Positions 24,423 through 32,131 of a stretch of DNA of 35,617 nucleotides are shown piece by piece; position 1 is the first letter of the stretch, and every line of letters starts with the position of its first letter. The notes under the pieces were generated by a model that saw only the letters and a list, made by a program, of their open reading frames with translations, made no database searches and was not told where the DNA came from. Both the position numbers and the translations under genes were made by a program. The stretch comes from Actinomadura sp. BRA 177 (GTDB taxonomy: Bacteria; Actinomycetota; Actinomycetes; Streptosporangiales; Streptosporangiaceae), in NCBI RefSeq assembly GCF_013372625.1, contig NZ_JABXFD010000341.1:1-35617 (forward strand), in the 5' to 3' direction.

Positions 24423-24890
24423 ATGAGCAGTGAGGAGTTGCCCCGGTACACACTCACCGAGTGCACGGTGGTGGGGTACCAGCACTACGGACTGCTCATT
24501 GAGGTGGTGGGCAGCGGGCAGAGGGGATTCGTCGACTCCTCGTACATCGGCGACCCGCCGCTGCGGCGAGCTGACTGGCCGGACGTCGGGGATCGGCTGC
24601 GGGGAGTCGTCCTCGGTTACGCGAGGGACGGACGAATACGTCTGTGCACCCGCCAGGGAGATGTGACGTTCGTGGAGTCGGTCCCGGACCCCGGCCAAGC
24701 CTTCCGTGAGTGGGCGGCAGTCGCCGACGCCACCGACGCCAAGGATCAGTTTTATCGCTCGCCCAACGCTCCGGCTCTGCTCAGGTGGGCGCTGGGTAAC
24801 GCCGCACTCTCGAGTTATCGAAGGCGAGCGATCGAGTTGCTCTCGACCGCACCAGCTGAACTGAAGACGAAGTTTCCGGAGGGGGCATGA
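24423..24890 (+). CDS. S1/OB-fold-like small protein (unknown function)
   Basis: A 155-residue protein. Residues about 10-80 look like an S1-type RNA-binding barrel: CTVVGYQHYGLLIEVVGSGQ, RGFVDSSYI, VGDRLRGVVLGY, DGRIRLCTRQGD. The second half is helical (FREWAAVADATDAKDQFYRS) and ends near LLSTAPAELKTKFPEGA. The S1 assignment is by pattern only. ATG 24423 has GGGAGGGGG nearby. Its stop overlaps the next ATG (ATGA), so it is coupled to a small XRE protein. That arrangement recalls toxin-antitoxin or immunity pairs, but nothing in this protein identifies it as a toxin. Confidence 0.65.
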   Translation: MSSEELPRYTLTECTVVGYQHYGLLIEVVGSGQRGFVDSSYIGDPPLRRADWPDVGDRLRGVVLGYARDGRIRLCTRQGDVTFVESVPDPGQAFREWAAVADATDAKDQFYRSPNAPALLRWALGNAALSSYRRRAIELLSTAPAELKTKFPEGA

Positions 24891-25237
24891 GCAGTCGGCG
24901 GACCAGCCCGCATGTTCTTCTTGGCGACCACCCTGGCCTGGCTGCCAAGCGTGCCACTGACGAGTATCGGCTCACCTACGAAGAGGCGCGCCTAGCGCTC
25001 GCCCTCGGCCGTTCCATCTACGCCCGGCGGACTGAACTGGGCATGTCACAGACCGAACTGGCTCGGCGCGCCGGGATGCGTCAGCCCGCGGTGTCACGCA
25101 TCGAGTCTGGCGGTGGAGGAGTCCCGACCCTGGCCGTGCTAAACCGGCTCGGGCATGCCCTCGGTCTGCGGTTCCGGGTCACCGTCGGTGAGGGGGACGC
25201 CGGCGCGGCGGAGACGGAACTCCTCGCCACCGCATGA
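24887..25237 (+). CDS. Small XRE-family helix-turn-helix protein (HigA-like)
   Basis: A 116-residue DNA-binding protein. The helix-turn-helix lies at about 52-80 (LGMSQTELARRAGMRQPAVS), followed by RIESGGGGVPTLAVLNRLG and ALGLRFRVTVGEG, the layout of HigA/antitoxin-type XRE proteins. It is translated from an ATG overlapping the previous stop. It converges on the remnant XRE gene at 25245-25393. It likely regulates its own two-gene operon. Confidence 0.82.
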   Translation: MSSRRTSPHVLLGDHPGLAAKRATDEYRLTYEEARLALALGRSIYARRTELGMSQTELARRAGMRQPAVSRIESGGGGVPTLAVLNRLGHALGLRFRVTVGEGDAGAAETELLATA

Positions 25238-25244
25238 GGACCCG

Positions 25245-25393
25245 CCCCCGGCTGTTTGGGACAGGCCTAGGGCCTTGCGGTGGCCATCGATGTAGGACTG
25301 GTTGCGCCTGTGCGCCTCGGCGACGGCTTCCTCGCCGCCGGCCGCCGCGACGACGTCGGCGCGGACCTCGCTCCACTTGGGAAAATTGGTCAT
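25245..25393 (-). pseudogene. Truncated XRE antitoxin-like gene
   Basis: ATG 25393 with GAGGAG upstream begins MTNFPKWSEVRADVVAAAGG and continues EEAVAEAHRRNQSYIDGHRK. This matches the N-terminus of a common actinobacterial XRE protein of about 110 residues. After KALGLSQ, where the helix-turn-helix should continue, the resemblance ends. The frame then runs on into sequence antisense to the neighbouring XRE gene. A few residues also seem missing between GHR and KALG. The remnant appears cut by a deletion at about 25245. Confidence 0.55.
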
Positions 25394-25465
25394 CGCTGCT
25401 CCTCTTCCTTGAGTCCCGGCGCGGCGTCCGTGATCGACGTTATCGCCGTGCTGGGTGGAGTCTGG

Positions 25466-25579
25466 TCAGACTTTGATGACGGCGTGTCCGCCGCACAGAG
25501 TGACCGCAGGCCCTCGCGGACGTGACCACGACTCATCCCTGGGGTGGAACATGATCGAGGCATCGACGACCAGGTTCAC
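25466..25579 (-). pseudogene. PIN-domain (VapC-type) toxin stub
   Basis: GTG 25579 overlaps the end of the antitoxin remnant as GTGA, as expected for vapBC. It encodes NLVVDASIMF, the beta strand and first catalytic Asp of PIN ribonucleases. From residue about 12 on there is no PIN-like sequence, and the frame stops at 25466 after 37 codons. The remaining three catalytic acidic residues are absent. The toxin has therefore been deleted. Confidence 0.5.
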
Positions 25580-25799
25580 CGGCGCCCCTCGCGCATGGTC
25601 TGGCGGACGAAGTCGGGGGCGTAGGGCACTGGTTCGTCGGCTGCGATCTTGGTCATCACCTCGTCAAGCGTCGTGTTGCGGCTTCCTCGTTCAGGAGGTC
25701 TCGAAGGTAGGCCGCCAGTGACTTGCCCGCTTGGTCGGCCCGCGCCTTCAGCGTCCGCTCGGTCTCATTGGGGACGTCCCGGATCTGTATGACAGCCAT
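25576..25799 (-). pseudogene. Frameshifted ribbon-helix-helix (VapB/FitA-like) antitoxin
   Basis: ATG 25799 starts MAVIQIRDVPNETERTLKAR and continues to SLAAYLRDLLNEEAA, a typical ribbon-helix-helix antitoxin N-terminus. That frame stops at 25656 after 47 residues. One frame over, TLDEVMTKIAADEPVPYAPD leads to FVRQTMREGRR and a TGA at 25576, which fits the toxin-binding tail. The 224-base length is one short of a multiple of three, consistent with one lost base near 25675. The downstream toxin is also truncated. Confidence 0.62.
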
Positions 25800-25817
25800 G
25801 CAGTCATGATCTGCCAT

Positions 25818-26516
25818 TCATCTTGCTTGAAGTGCTCCACCGGCGTCGTGAACGGTTGGGCGGGGGATGGTGGCGAAGGGGGAGAGGGCGAACCAGGTCG
25901 GGAGGGTGCGGCGGAGGGGTTCGGGGCCCTGGATGTCGATCGCTCCGGAGCGGAGGGCGTCCTGCCAGGGGGTGTCGCCGCGCCAGATCCGGACCATGTG
26001 GCGGAGGTCGGCGGTCACCGTTACGGAGACCTCGTAGCCCGGGTCGGTGTCGCAGACGTCGGCGGCGCCGGCGTTCATGACGAGCCACCAGTGGCGGTTG
26101 CGGGGTTGGACGTCCGGGAAGACGAAGAGGATCACGGTTCGGGTGTCGGGGATGGCGTCCAGAGTTATGTTGCGGCGCATGTCCCAGAGGAGGAGTTTCG
26201 GGTCCAGGTCCTGGTCGCCCAACTCGCCTATCCAGCGGACGCCCCATACTGCGAGGGCGTCCACTACTGGGCGCAGTTCCTTGCCGGCGGGGGTGAGGAC
26301 GTAGCGGTCGTCCTTCTTCTCCGCGACGCCCGCGCGGACTAGTTGGTTCAGGCGCTTGGAGAGCAGCGTCGGGGACATGCGGGGGACGCCCCGGCGTACC
26401 TCGTTGAAGTGCTCGCTCCCGGAGAGCAGTTCGCGGACGATCAACAGCGTCCAGCGCTCGTCGAGTAACTCCATCGCCTTGGCGACGGGACAGAACTGGT
26501 AGTACGAAGCCCCCAT
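25818..26516 (-). CDS. HxlR-family transcriptional regulator with C-terminal SCP2-like domain
   Basis: A 232-residue regulator. Residues about 5-100 form the HxlR winged helix: YYQFCPVAKAMELLDERWTL, LLSGSEHFNEVRRGVPRMSP and LLSKRLNQLVRAGVAEK. Cys9 is at the position of the redox-sensing cysteine of YodB/HypR-type members. The C-terminal half (about 115-215) has the appearance of an SCP2/sterol-carrier-like domain, common in actinobacterial HxlR proteins. The ATG at 26516 lacks a clear ribosome site. It diverges from a methyltransferase gene, with a palindrome between them that it probably binds. Confidence 0.88.
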   Translation of the reverse strand: MGASYYQFCPVAKAMELLDERWTLLIVRELLSGSEHFNEVRRGVPRMSPTLLSKRLNQLVRAGVAEKKDDRYVLTPAGKELRPVVDALAVWGVRWIGELGDQDLDPKLLLWDMRRNITLDAIPDTRTVILFVFPDVQPRNRHWWLVMNAGAADVCDTDPGYEVSVTVTADLRHMVRIWRGDTPWQDALRSGAIDIQGPEPLRRTLPTWFALSPFATIPRPTVHDAGGALQAR

Positions 26517-26559
26517 ACTTCGCAGGCTAGGACGGTTCGCCCGAGGCGGCCAGAGGCCG

Positions 26560-26574
26560 GTACAGATCCTGTAC
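26560..26574. promoter_or_regulatory. Palindromic operator candidate between HxlR and methyltransferase genes
   Basis: GTACAGATCCTGTAC is a perfect 6-3-6 inverted repeat, about midway between the divergent starts at 26516 and 26630. HxlR proteins bind dyads of this size, so control of both genes by the HxlR product is likely. Confidence 0.55.
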
Positions 26575-26629
26575 TAGGAGCCCGGCCTCGTGGTTCTTAG
26601 CGTGGATCCCACAATGGGAGGAGAGTGAC

Positions 26630-27439
26630 ATGGGGGACACGCTGAAGGATGCTCACAGGGCCATGTGGGCGTTGGGTGATTACCCGGCTCTGGCGTCGGC
26701 GGTGATTCCGGATCTGGGGGCCGTGCTCGTCCGGGCGGCGGGGGTTCGGGGCGGTCCGCGGGTGCTGGACGTGGCGGCCGGGGCCGGTAATGCGGCCATC
26801 GCGGCGGCGCTCGAAGGGGCGGACGTGGTGGCCAGTGATCTCACGCCGGAACTCCTCCGGGCCGGGGAGGAGGATGCGGCCAGGCGGGGTGCCGAGCTGG
26901 TGTGGCGGGAGGCCGATGTCGAGGCGCTGCCGTTCGGGGACGGGGAGTTCGACGCGGTCCTGTCGTGTGTCGGGGTCATGTTCGCGCCGCACCACCAGGT
27001 GTCCGCGGACGAGATGCTGCGGGTCTGCCGGCCGGGCGGGACGATCGGGCTGGTCAGCTGGACGCCGGAGGGCCTCATCGGGCAGATGTTCACCGTGATG
27101 AAGCCCTACGCGCCGCCGCCTCCGGAGGGGGCGCAGCCGCCGCCGCTGTGGGGGCGGCCCGAGCACGTGCAGGGGCTGCTCGGTGATCGCGTCAGCGATG
27201 TGCGGTTCGAGCGGCGGGCGGTGCGGGTTGAGCGGTTCGGGAAGCCTGAGGAGTTCCGCGACTACTTCAAGGCCTGCTACGGGCCGACCATCGCCGTCTA
27301 CCGGCGCATCGCCGAGGATGCGGAGAAGGTCGCGGCGCTGGACTCCGCGCTGGTCGAGCTGGCCCGCACCCAAGACGTCGGGACGTCTGGGTTCGCCATG
27401 GAGTGGGAGTACCTGCTCGCCACCGCGCGCAAGCGCTGA
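26630..27439 (+). CDS. Class I SAM-dependent methyltransferase
   Basis: A 269-residue methyltransferase of the UbiE/Methyltransf_11 type. The SAM-binding motif I is RVLDVAAGAGNAAIAAA (about 44-60). Asp in VVASDLTPELL is the acidic loop, and FDAVLSCVGVMFAPHH is the motif-IV region. LRVCRPGGTIGLVSW follows. The ATG at 26630 has GGGAGGAG upstream. It is divergent from HxlR and followed by a strong terminator, so it is monocistronic. The acceptor is unknown; the HxlR link would fit detoxification of a small molecule. Confidence 0.9.
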   Translation: MGDTLKDAHRAMWALGDYPALASAVIPDLGAVLVRAAGVRGGPRVLDVAAGAGNAAIAAALEGADVVASDLTPELLRAGEEDAARRGAELVWREADVEALPFGDGEFDAVLSCVGVMFAPHHQVSADEMLRVCRPGGTIGLVSWTPEGLIGQMFTVMKPYAPPPPEGAQPPPLWGRPEHVQGLLGDRVSDVRFERRAVRVERFGKPEEFRDYFKACYGPTIAVYRRIAEDAEKVAALDSALVELARTQDVGTSGFAMEWEYLLATARKR

Positions 27440-27447
27440 ACAAAGGC

Positions 27448-27478
27448 GAAGGCCCCCGGCATGGTGCCGGGGGCCTTC
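27448..27478. terminator. Strong bidirectional terminator
   Basis: GAAGGCCCCCGGCA (27448-27461) and TGCCGGGGGCCTTC (27465-27478) form a perfect 14-bp stem with a 3-base loop. It lies between the methyltransferase stop (27439) and the convergent phosphatidyltransferase stop (27488). The A/T-bearing stem ends make it usable from both sides. Confidence 0.85.
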
Positions 27479-27487
27479 GGCCGTGGG

Positions 27488-28489
27488 TCAGCCGGCGCTG
27501 CCTACCGTTACCCCTTTGTCGGCGGGGAGTTCGGCGCGGTAGGACTCGATCTTGGCGTTGAGCTTGGTGAGGCTGCGGCTGTAGTCGCGGCTGGACAGCC
27601 AGAACTTGTAGATGATGACGAGTTCGAAGGCCAGCATGCCGGCGGCGCTGGCGGCGACGACGGGGATGATGGCGCCGGAGATGATCGCGGCGGCGATCGG
27701 CGCGACGATGAACACGCCCATCTGGAACTCGATGCCGCTGACCAGGTGCGGGCGGATGCGGCCCGCCATCAGGACGTTCCGGATCCGCGCGTACCAGGGG
27801 AAGCGCTGGTTGAAGCCCTGCTGGAGAGTCGCGATGGTCGGGTCGTCGGCGACGACGCGGTTCTCCATGTCGGCCTCGGGGTCCTCGGTGAGGGCCTCGG
27901 CAGAGCGGAAGTCCTCGTCTTCGGCGGGGATCTGGCCGTTCGCGCGCTGGGCGGCGAGTTCCAGTTCCTTCGCCTCGGCGCGGGCCGCATTCAGGGTCGT
28001 CCGCATCTGGTTGCGGACCTTGTAGATCTCCAGCGCGTCCATGTAGCGGAGCATGTCGAGGAACACGACCGCTACGGCCGTCCAGATGTAGGCGACGTTG
28101 TCCGTGGCGGCGTACTGGCCGGCCATCAGGGCGATCGCGCAGGCCAGGACGCGGACGCGGTCGAAGATGTAGTCGAGCCAGGCGCCGAAGACCGAACCGT
28201 TGCCCTTCAGACGGGCGATCTTGCCGTCCATGCAGTCGAGCGTGAACGACAGGTGGTACAGCAGCGCGCCGGCGAGCAGCCACGGCCAGGACGCGACGGC
28301 AAAGCAGGCACCGGCGGCGAGGCCGAGGACCAGGGCCCCGACGGTGAGCTGGTTCGGGGTCACGCGCGTCCGGTTGGCCGTGAACTTGACCAGCCTGGAC
28401 GCGAGCGGATCGACCAGCAGGACGGTCCACCAGGCGTCACGCGCCTTGTACGTCCGTTGCCGAACGTCATCGAGCGTGAAGTTCGCCAT
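27488..28489 (-). CDS. CDP-alcohol phosphatidyltransferase family membrane enzyme
   Basis: A 333-residue integral membrane enzyme. The family signature is present as DCMDGKIAR (about residues 86-94), followed by Gly and two Asp residues in GAWLDYIFD (D-x2-D-G-x2-A-R-x8-G-x3-D-x3-D). It transfers a phospho-alcohol from a CDP-activated donor. Hydrophobic helices flank the motif. An unusual charged loop (about 165-230) precedes the last helices. ATG 28489 is preceded by AAAGGG with a 9-base spacer; an ATG nine bases earlier is possible. It diverges from a membrane protein gene by 96 bp. The downstream wall-polymer genes suggest it makes a lipid- or CDP-linked precursor, but the alcohol substrate is unknown. 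Confidence 0.85.
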   Translation of the reverse strand: MANFTLDDVRQRTYKARDAWWTVLLVDPLASRLVKFTANRTRVTPNQLTVGALVLGLAAGACFAVASWPWLLAGALLYHLSFTLDCMDGKIARLKGNGSVFGAWLDYIFDRVRVLACAIALMAGQYAATDNVAYIWTAVAVVFLDMLRYMDALEIYKVRNQMRTTLNAARAEAKELELAAQRANGQIPAEDEDFRSAEALTEDPEADMENRVVADDPTIATLQQGFNQRFPWYARIRNVLMAGRIRPHLVSGIEFQMGVFIVAPIAAAIISGAIIPVVAASAAGMLAFELVIIYKFWLSSRDYSRSLTKLNAKIESYRAELPADKGVTVGSAG

Positions 28490-28585
28490 GCAGTTCATCC
28501 CTTTCAGCGTGAGGAGCGCTCCGATGCTATCGCTGACCGGTTCGGGGAACCGGCATTGTCGCTGATCCGTGACTGGCCGGTGCAC

Positions 28586-30148
28586 ATGGTGATCATTCCC
28601 GTGGGTAGCGTGGGCCGGGTGCGCGTCCGACTCATCGCCCATGTGCCGTTCGCCGGGGTTCTCGGGGTGGCGATCTGGATCCGGGTCCTCGCGGTCCTGG
28701 GCTATCCGGCGCCGTTGTGGTTCGGCGACTCGAAGAGTTATCTGGAGGCCGCCCTCCAGTTGCGGCCGGGTGAGACGCGTCCGAGTGGATACCCGTTTCT
28801 GCTCTGGCTGATCGAACCGTTCCACAGCTTCACCGTGCTGGTGTCGGTGCAGCACGCCATCGGGGTGCTGACGGGCGTCCTGGTGTACGTCCTGGTCCTG
28901 CGCGCGGGGCGGGCGGCATGGCCGCTGGACGAGCCCGGACGGTGGGCGTGGCGCGTATGGCTGCCCGCCGTGATGGCGGCGGCGCTGACGGTTCCGGTGC
29001 TGATCCCCGTCCACCAGATCTCCCTTGAGCACATGCTCATGTCGGACTCGCTGTTCACGTTCCTGCTGCTCGCGGCGGTCACGGCGGCGCTGTGGCGGCG
29101 CCGGTCGACGTGGTGGCTGGGCGCGCTGGCGGGCGCGTTCGCGGCGTTCGCCGCGCTGACCAGGACGGCGGGGCTGCCGCTGATCGCGGTGATCGTCGTC
29201 GCGATGCTGCTGAGGCGGGCCGGTTGGCGCGCGTGCGTCTCGGCGGTGGTGATGTTCGCGCTGCCCGTCGTCGGCTACATGTTCTGGTTCCAGTCGGAGT
29301 ACGGCCAGTTCAAGCTGGCGAAGGCCAACTCGATCTGGCTGTACGGGCGTACTGCCTCGTTCGCCGACTGCAACGTCATCAAGCCCCGTCCCGAGCTGCA
29401 GATCATGTGCCCGCACCTGACCGACCCGCGCATCTCGCCCGCGTTCGCCGTGATGTGGACGAAGGACTCCCCGTTCCGCGAGATCCCCGGCTGGGTCACC
29501 GGCGACGAGGCCGACCGGCTCGCCGGCGAGTTCGCGTGGGCGGCGATCAGGAAGCAGCCCGGCGACTACGCGAACATCGTCGTCCACGACACCTTCATGG
29601 CGTTCGAATGGGACCGCACGCCCTACCCGAACCCGTGGACGTCGCTGCAGTACGACTTCCCCGAAGGGGAGGAGTGGAGCGATGGCCAGGCGCTCCTGGC
29701 GGAGAAGTACGGCACGGACGGAGAGACCAGGGTCGTCCGGCCGTGGGCCGACCAGGTCCTCGCCTACCAGGACCATCTCGCCATGCCGGGCACGTTCCTC
29801 GGCATCCTGCTGCTCGGCGGGCTCGCTGGAGCGTTCCCGTACGTCCGGTCGCGGGGGCGGTGGCGCCCGCTCGGCCCCGTCCGGCACTGGGGGACGGGCG
29901 CGCTCCTCCCCTGGGGAATGAGCCTCGCGCTGCTGGTGATTCCCGCCGCGACCGCCGACTTCGACTACCGCTACGTCGTGCCCGCCGTCCCGTTCGCCTG
30001 CCTCGCCCTCGGCCTGGCGCTCCTCCCGCCGCCCCGGCGGCCCCGCCCGGCCGCCGCCGAACCGGCTCCGGCCGAAGAAGAGGAGCCCGAGGCCGGTGCG
30101 CCTAGCGGCGGCCCGGGTTCCGCCGCGGCGCGGTCCGGAGTTCGGTGA
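28586..30148 (+). CDS. Polytopic membrane protein, GT-C/ArnT-like glycosyltransferase candidate
   Basis: A 520-residue protein with about ten hydrophobic segments. After the first helix, WFGDSKSYLEAALQL contains an acidic loop (D-x-K/S) at the place where GT-C enzymes bind their metal and lipid-linked sugar. GYPFLLWLIEPF, then SLEHMLMSDSLFTFLLLAAV and ALTRTAGLPLIAVIVVAML, resemble PMT/ArnT-type proteins. A long extracytoplasmic region (about 225-400) has several cysteines. The cytoplasmic tail is Pro/Glu/Ala-rich. The start is uncertain: ATG 28586 lacks a ribosome site, and GTG codons at 28601 and 28619 are in frame. The last 47 bases overlap the end of the convergent GT4 gene. Confidence 0.78.
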   Translation: MVIIPVGSVGRVRVRLIAHVPFAGVLGVAIWIRVLAVLGYPAPLWFGDSKSYLEAALQLRPGETRPSGYPFLLWLIEPFHSFTVLVSVQHAIGVLTGVLVYVLVLRAGRAAWPLDEPGRWAWRVWLPAVMAAALTVPVLIPVHQISLEHMLMSDSLFTFLLLAAVTAALWRRRSTWWLGALAGAFAAFAALTRTAGLPLIAVIVVAMLLRRAGWRACVSAVVMFALPVVGYMFWFQSEYGQFKLAKANSIWLYGRTASFADCNVIKPRPELQIMCPHLTDPRISPAFAVMWTKDSPFREIPGWVTGDEADRLAGEFAWAAIRKQPGDYANIVVHDTFMAFEWDRTPYPNPWTSLQYDFPEGEEWSDGQALLAEKYGTDGETRVVRPWADQVLAYQDHLAMPGTFLGILLLGGLAGAFPYVRSRGRWRPLGPVRHWGTGALLPWGMSLALLVIPAATADFDYRYVVPAVPFACLALGLALLPPPRRPRPAAAEPAPAEEEEPEAGAPSGGPGSAAARSGVR

Positions 30149-31280
30149 GCATCTTCTCCCAGTGCTGGGCCACGACGGCGATGTCGAAGCGCTCCGCCGA
30201 CGCGTAGGCGCGCTCCGCCATCGTCAGCCGCAGCTCCTCGTCGTCGATCAGCTTGATCAGCGTCTCGGCGAACGCGTCCGGGTCCTCGGGCGGGACGAGC
30301 AGCCCGTCATGGCCGTCGGTGATGATCTCGCGGGGGCCCTGCGGGCAGTCGAAGCCGACCACCGGCAGCCCGCACGCGAACGCCTCGATGATCGTCATGC
30401 CGAACGGCTCGGCGCGCGACGACATCGCGAGGACGGACGCCTTGGCGAACTCGCCCTCCATGTCGTCGGTGGCGTCCATCAGCAGGACGTTGTTGTAGAG
30501 CCCGAGCCGGGTGACCCGGCGGCGCAACTGCTCGCGCCGCGGACCCTGCCCGTAGATCCGCAGCTGCCACTCCGGATGCTTCTCCACGACCTGCGCGAAC
30601 GCGTTGATGAGCAGGTCGTAGCCCTTGATCCACACCATCCGGCCGGCGGCGGCGACGACCTTGTTCTCCTGCCGGGAGCGCGGGTACAGCCGCGGCGGCA
30701 GCCCGTTCCCGATCGTGTAGACCGGGCACGAGCCCGGCAGCAGCTCCTCGTAGTCCGCGCCGTCGGCGGTGGTGAGGGTCGTCAGCGCGTCGAGCCGCGG
30801 GTACCACTCCCGGAACTCGTTGATCATCTCCGGCTCGTTGATGCCGAGCTGCAGGTGCTCCTGCCCGACGACCACGACCCGGCGGGGCGCGAGCCGGGCC
30901 GCCAGCAGGTTGAGGCCGGCGCGGGTCGTGACCAGCACGTCGGTGCGCGGGCGGCGCAGGAACCGGCTGATCCGGTCGTCCGTCCAGGCGCTGAACTTGT
31001 TGAAGCTGCGCTCCTGCTCGGGGATCAGCGCGGACGGCTCCGGCATCAGCCGCTCGGCGCGTCCGGTGTGCGGCCACGGGACCTTGGCGTCCGGCCGCAG
31101 GTCGACCAGTGAGCGCAGCCGGACGCGGTCCGACAGCGGCAGGACGGGGCGGTCCGCGTCCTGCAGGACGCTCACGATCTCGACCTCGTGCCGCCGGGAC
31201 AACTCGTCCGCGAGCGTGAACGTGCACCGGACGGTGCCGTCGATGGAGAACGCCTCCAGCAGGAGGAAGGTGATCTTCAC
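30102..31280 (-). CDS. GT4-family glycosyltransferase
   Basis: A 392-residue GT-B enzyme. It starts KITFLLLEAFSIDGTVRCTF and has KVVAAAGRMVWIKGYDLLIN, LRIYGQGPRREQL and the donor site AEPFGMTIIEAFACGLPVVG (E-x7-E present). Actinobacterial proteins of this kind sit beside TagF-like genes and are thought to glycosylate wall polymers. The GTG at 31280 overlaps the previous stop as GTGA, coupling it to the beta-rich protein upstream. Its end overlaps the convergent membrane-protein gene. The long open frame upstream is antisense to nothing useful and overlaps the upstream gene, so it is not part of the protein. Confidence 0.88.
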   Translation of the reverse strand: MKITFLLLEAFSIDGTVRCTFTLADELSRRHEVEIVSVLQDADRPVLPLSDRVRLRSLVDLRPDAKVPWPHTGRAERLMPEPSALIPEQERSFNKFSAWTDDRISRFLRRPRTDVLVTTRAGLNLLAARLAPRRVVVVGQEHLQLGINEPEMINEFREWYPRLDALTTLTTADGADYEELLPGSCPVYTIGNGLPPRLYPRSRQENKVVAAAGRMVWIKGYDLLINAFAQVVEKHPEWQLRIYGQGPRREQLRRRVTRLGLYNNVLLMDATDDMEGEFAKASVLAMSSRAEPFGMTIIEAFACGLPVVGFDCPQGPREIITDGHDGLLVPPEDPDAFAETLIKLIDDEELRLTMAERAYASAERFDIAVVAQHWEKMLTELRTAPRRNPGRR

Positions 31281-32047
31281 GGGGCGTCCTCGACGGGGGA
31301 GGCCGAGATCGCCAGCTGGTCCCGGTCCGTGTAGTAGGGGCGCACGGCGATCTCCCGGCCGTCGTGCGCGGCGACCTGCCGCGGGTAGGACAGCTTGCCG
31401 CGCTTGCCGGGCGCGTCGTCCAGCTTGGTGGCGAGGCGGGCGTGGACGTCGCCCACGTCGAGCCACAGGTCCCAGAGGGCGGGCTCCGCCGCGGCGAACG
31501 CGTCGACCGCCAGGCAGCCGTGGAACCCGGTGCCGTCGAGCCGGACGTCCTGGCTGACCGTGGCGTCGCCGTCCCGCGCGGCCGCGACCAGCCGCGCGCT
31601 CTCCCCGGGGCGCGGGCCCGCGTACGCGAGCCGTCCGACGATCTTGATCTCGCCGTCGCGCGGGTGGACGGCCTCGACCTCGGCGTGCGGGGCGACGTTC
31701 CGGACGGCGAGCGAGACGCGCCCGTCCGCCGCCCGCACCACCCGGACGGCACGGTCGCGGGGCAGGTCGGCGTAGGTGCGCAGGCCGTCCAGCGAGAAGC
31801 CGGGGTCGTCGGTCAGCAGCGGGCTCTCCGCGCCGTCCGCCTCGACGGCCACCGTCCACTTGCCGGGCGAAAGGTCACCGGCGTCCAGTTCCACGGAGCA
31901 GCGGTCACCCGTGATCGGCTCCGCACGCGTCTCCCCGGACTTGCGGTGCCGCAGCACGACCTGCCGCCCGTCCGGCATGGGGGCGGCCCACCGGATGCGC
32001 AGGCGGTCGTCCGCGTCCACCCTGCAATGGTTCGCTACCGCGTCCAC
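31277..32047 (-). CDS. Beta-rich accessory protein of the TagF/GT4 operon (unknown function)
   Basis: A 256-residue protein with no signal peptide or membrane segment. It is made of repeated beta-strand patterns (LRIRWAAPMPDGRQVVLRHR, GKWTVAVEADGAES, VSLAVRNVAPHAEVEAVHPR, LWDLWLDVGDVHARLATKL). These resemble the beta-sandwich modules that occur inside the adjacent TagF-like protein, so it may be a free-standing relative that helps it bind the polymer. That link is my inference. The GTG at 32047 has GGAGG upstream (10-base spacing). The stop overlaps the GT4 start by four bases. It lies 84 bp downstream of the TagF-like gene. Confidence 0.7.
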   Translation of the reverse strand: MDAVANHCRVDADDRLRIRWAAPMPDGRQVVLRHRKSGETRAEPITGDRCSVELDAGDLSPGKWTVAVEADGAESPLLTDDPGFSLDGLRTYADLPRDRAVRVVRAADGRVSLAVRNVAPHAEVEAVHPRDGEIKIVGRLAYAGPRPGESARLVAAARDGDATVSQDVRLDGTGFHGCLAVDAFAAAEPALWDLWLDVGDVHARLATKLDDAPGKRGKLSYPRQVAAHDGREIAVRPYYTDRDQLAISASPVEDAP

Positions 32048-32075
32048 AGTCCGCAGCCTCCGAGGTCGCCGATGA

Positions 32076-32100
32076 CGGCGCGTAGCCTACCAACGCGCCG
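32076..32100. terminator. Hairpin between TagF-like and beta-rich protein genes
   Basis: CGGCGCGT (32076-32083) and ACGCGCCG (32093-32100) form a perfect 8-bp inverted repeat with a 9-base loop, about 30 bases past the TagF-like stop on the minus strand. It could attenuate transcription into the next two genes, or be an operator. Confidence 0.4.
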
Positions 32101-32131
32101 ATGATCCCCGTTCACCTGTGGCAACGGCCGG

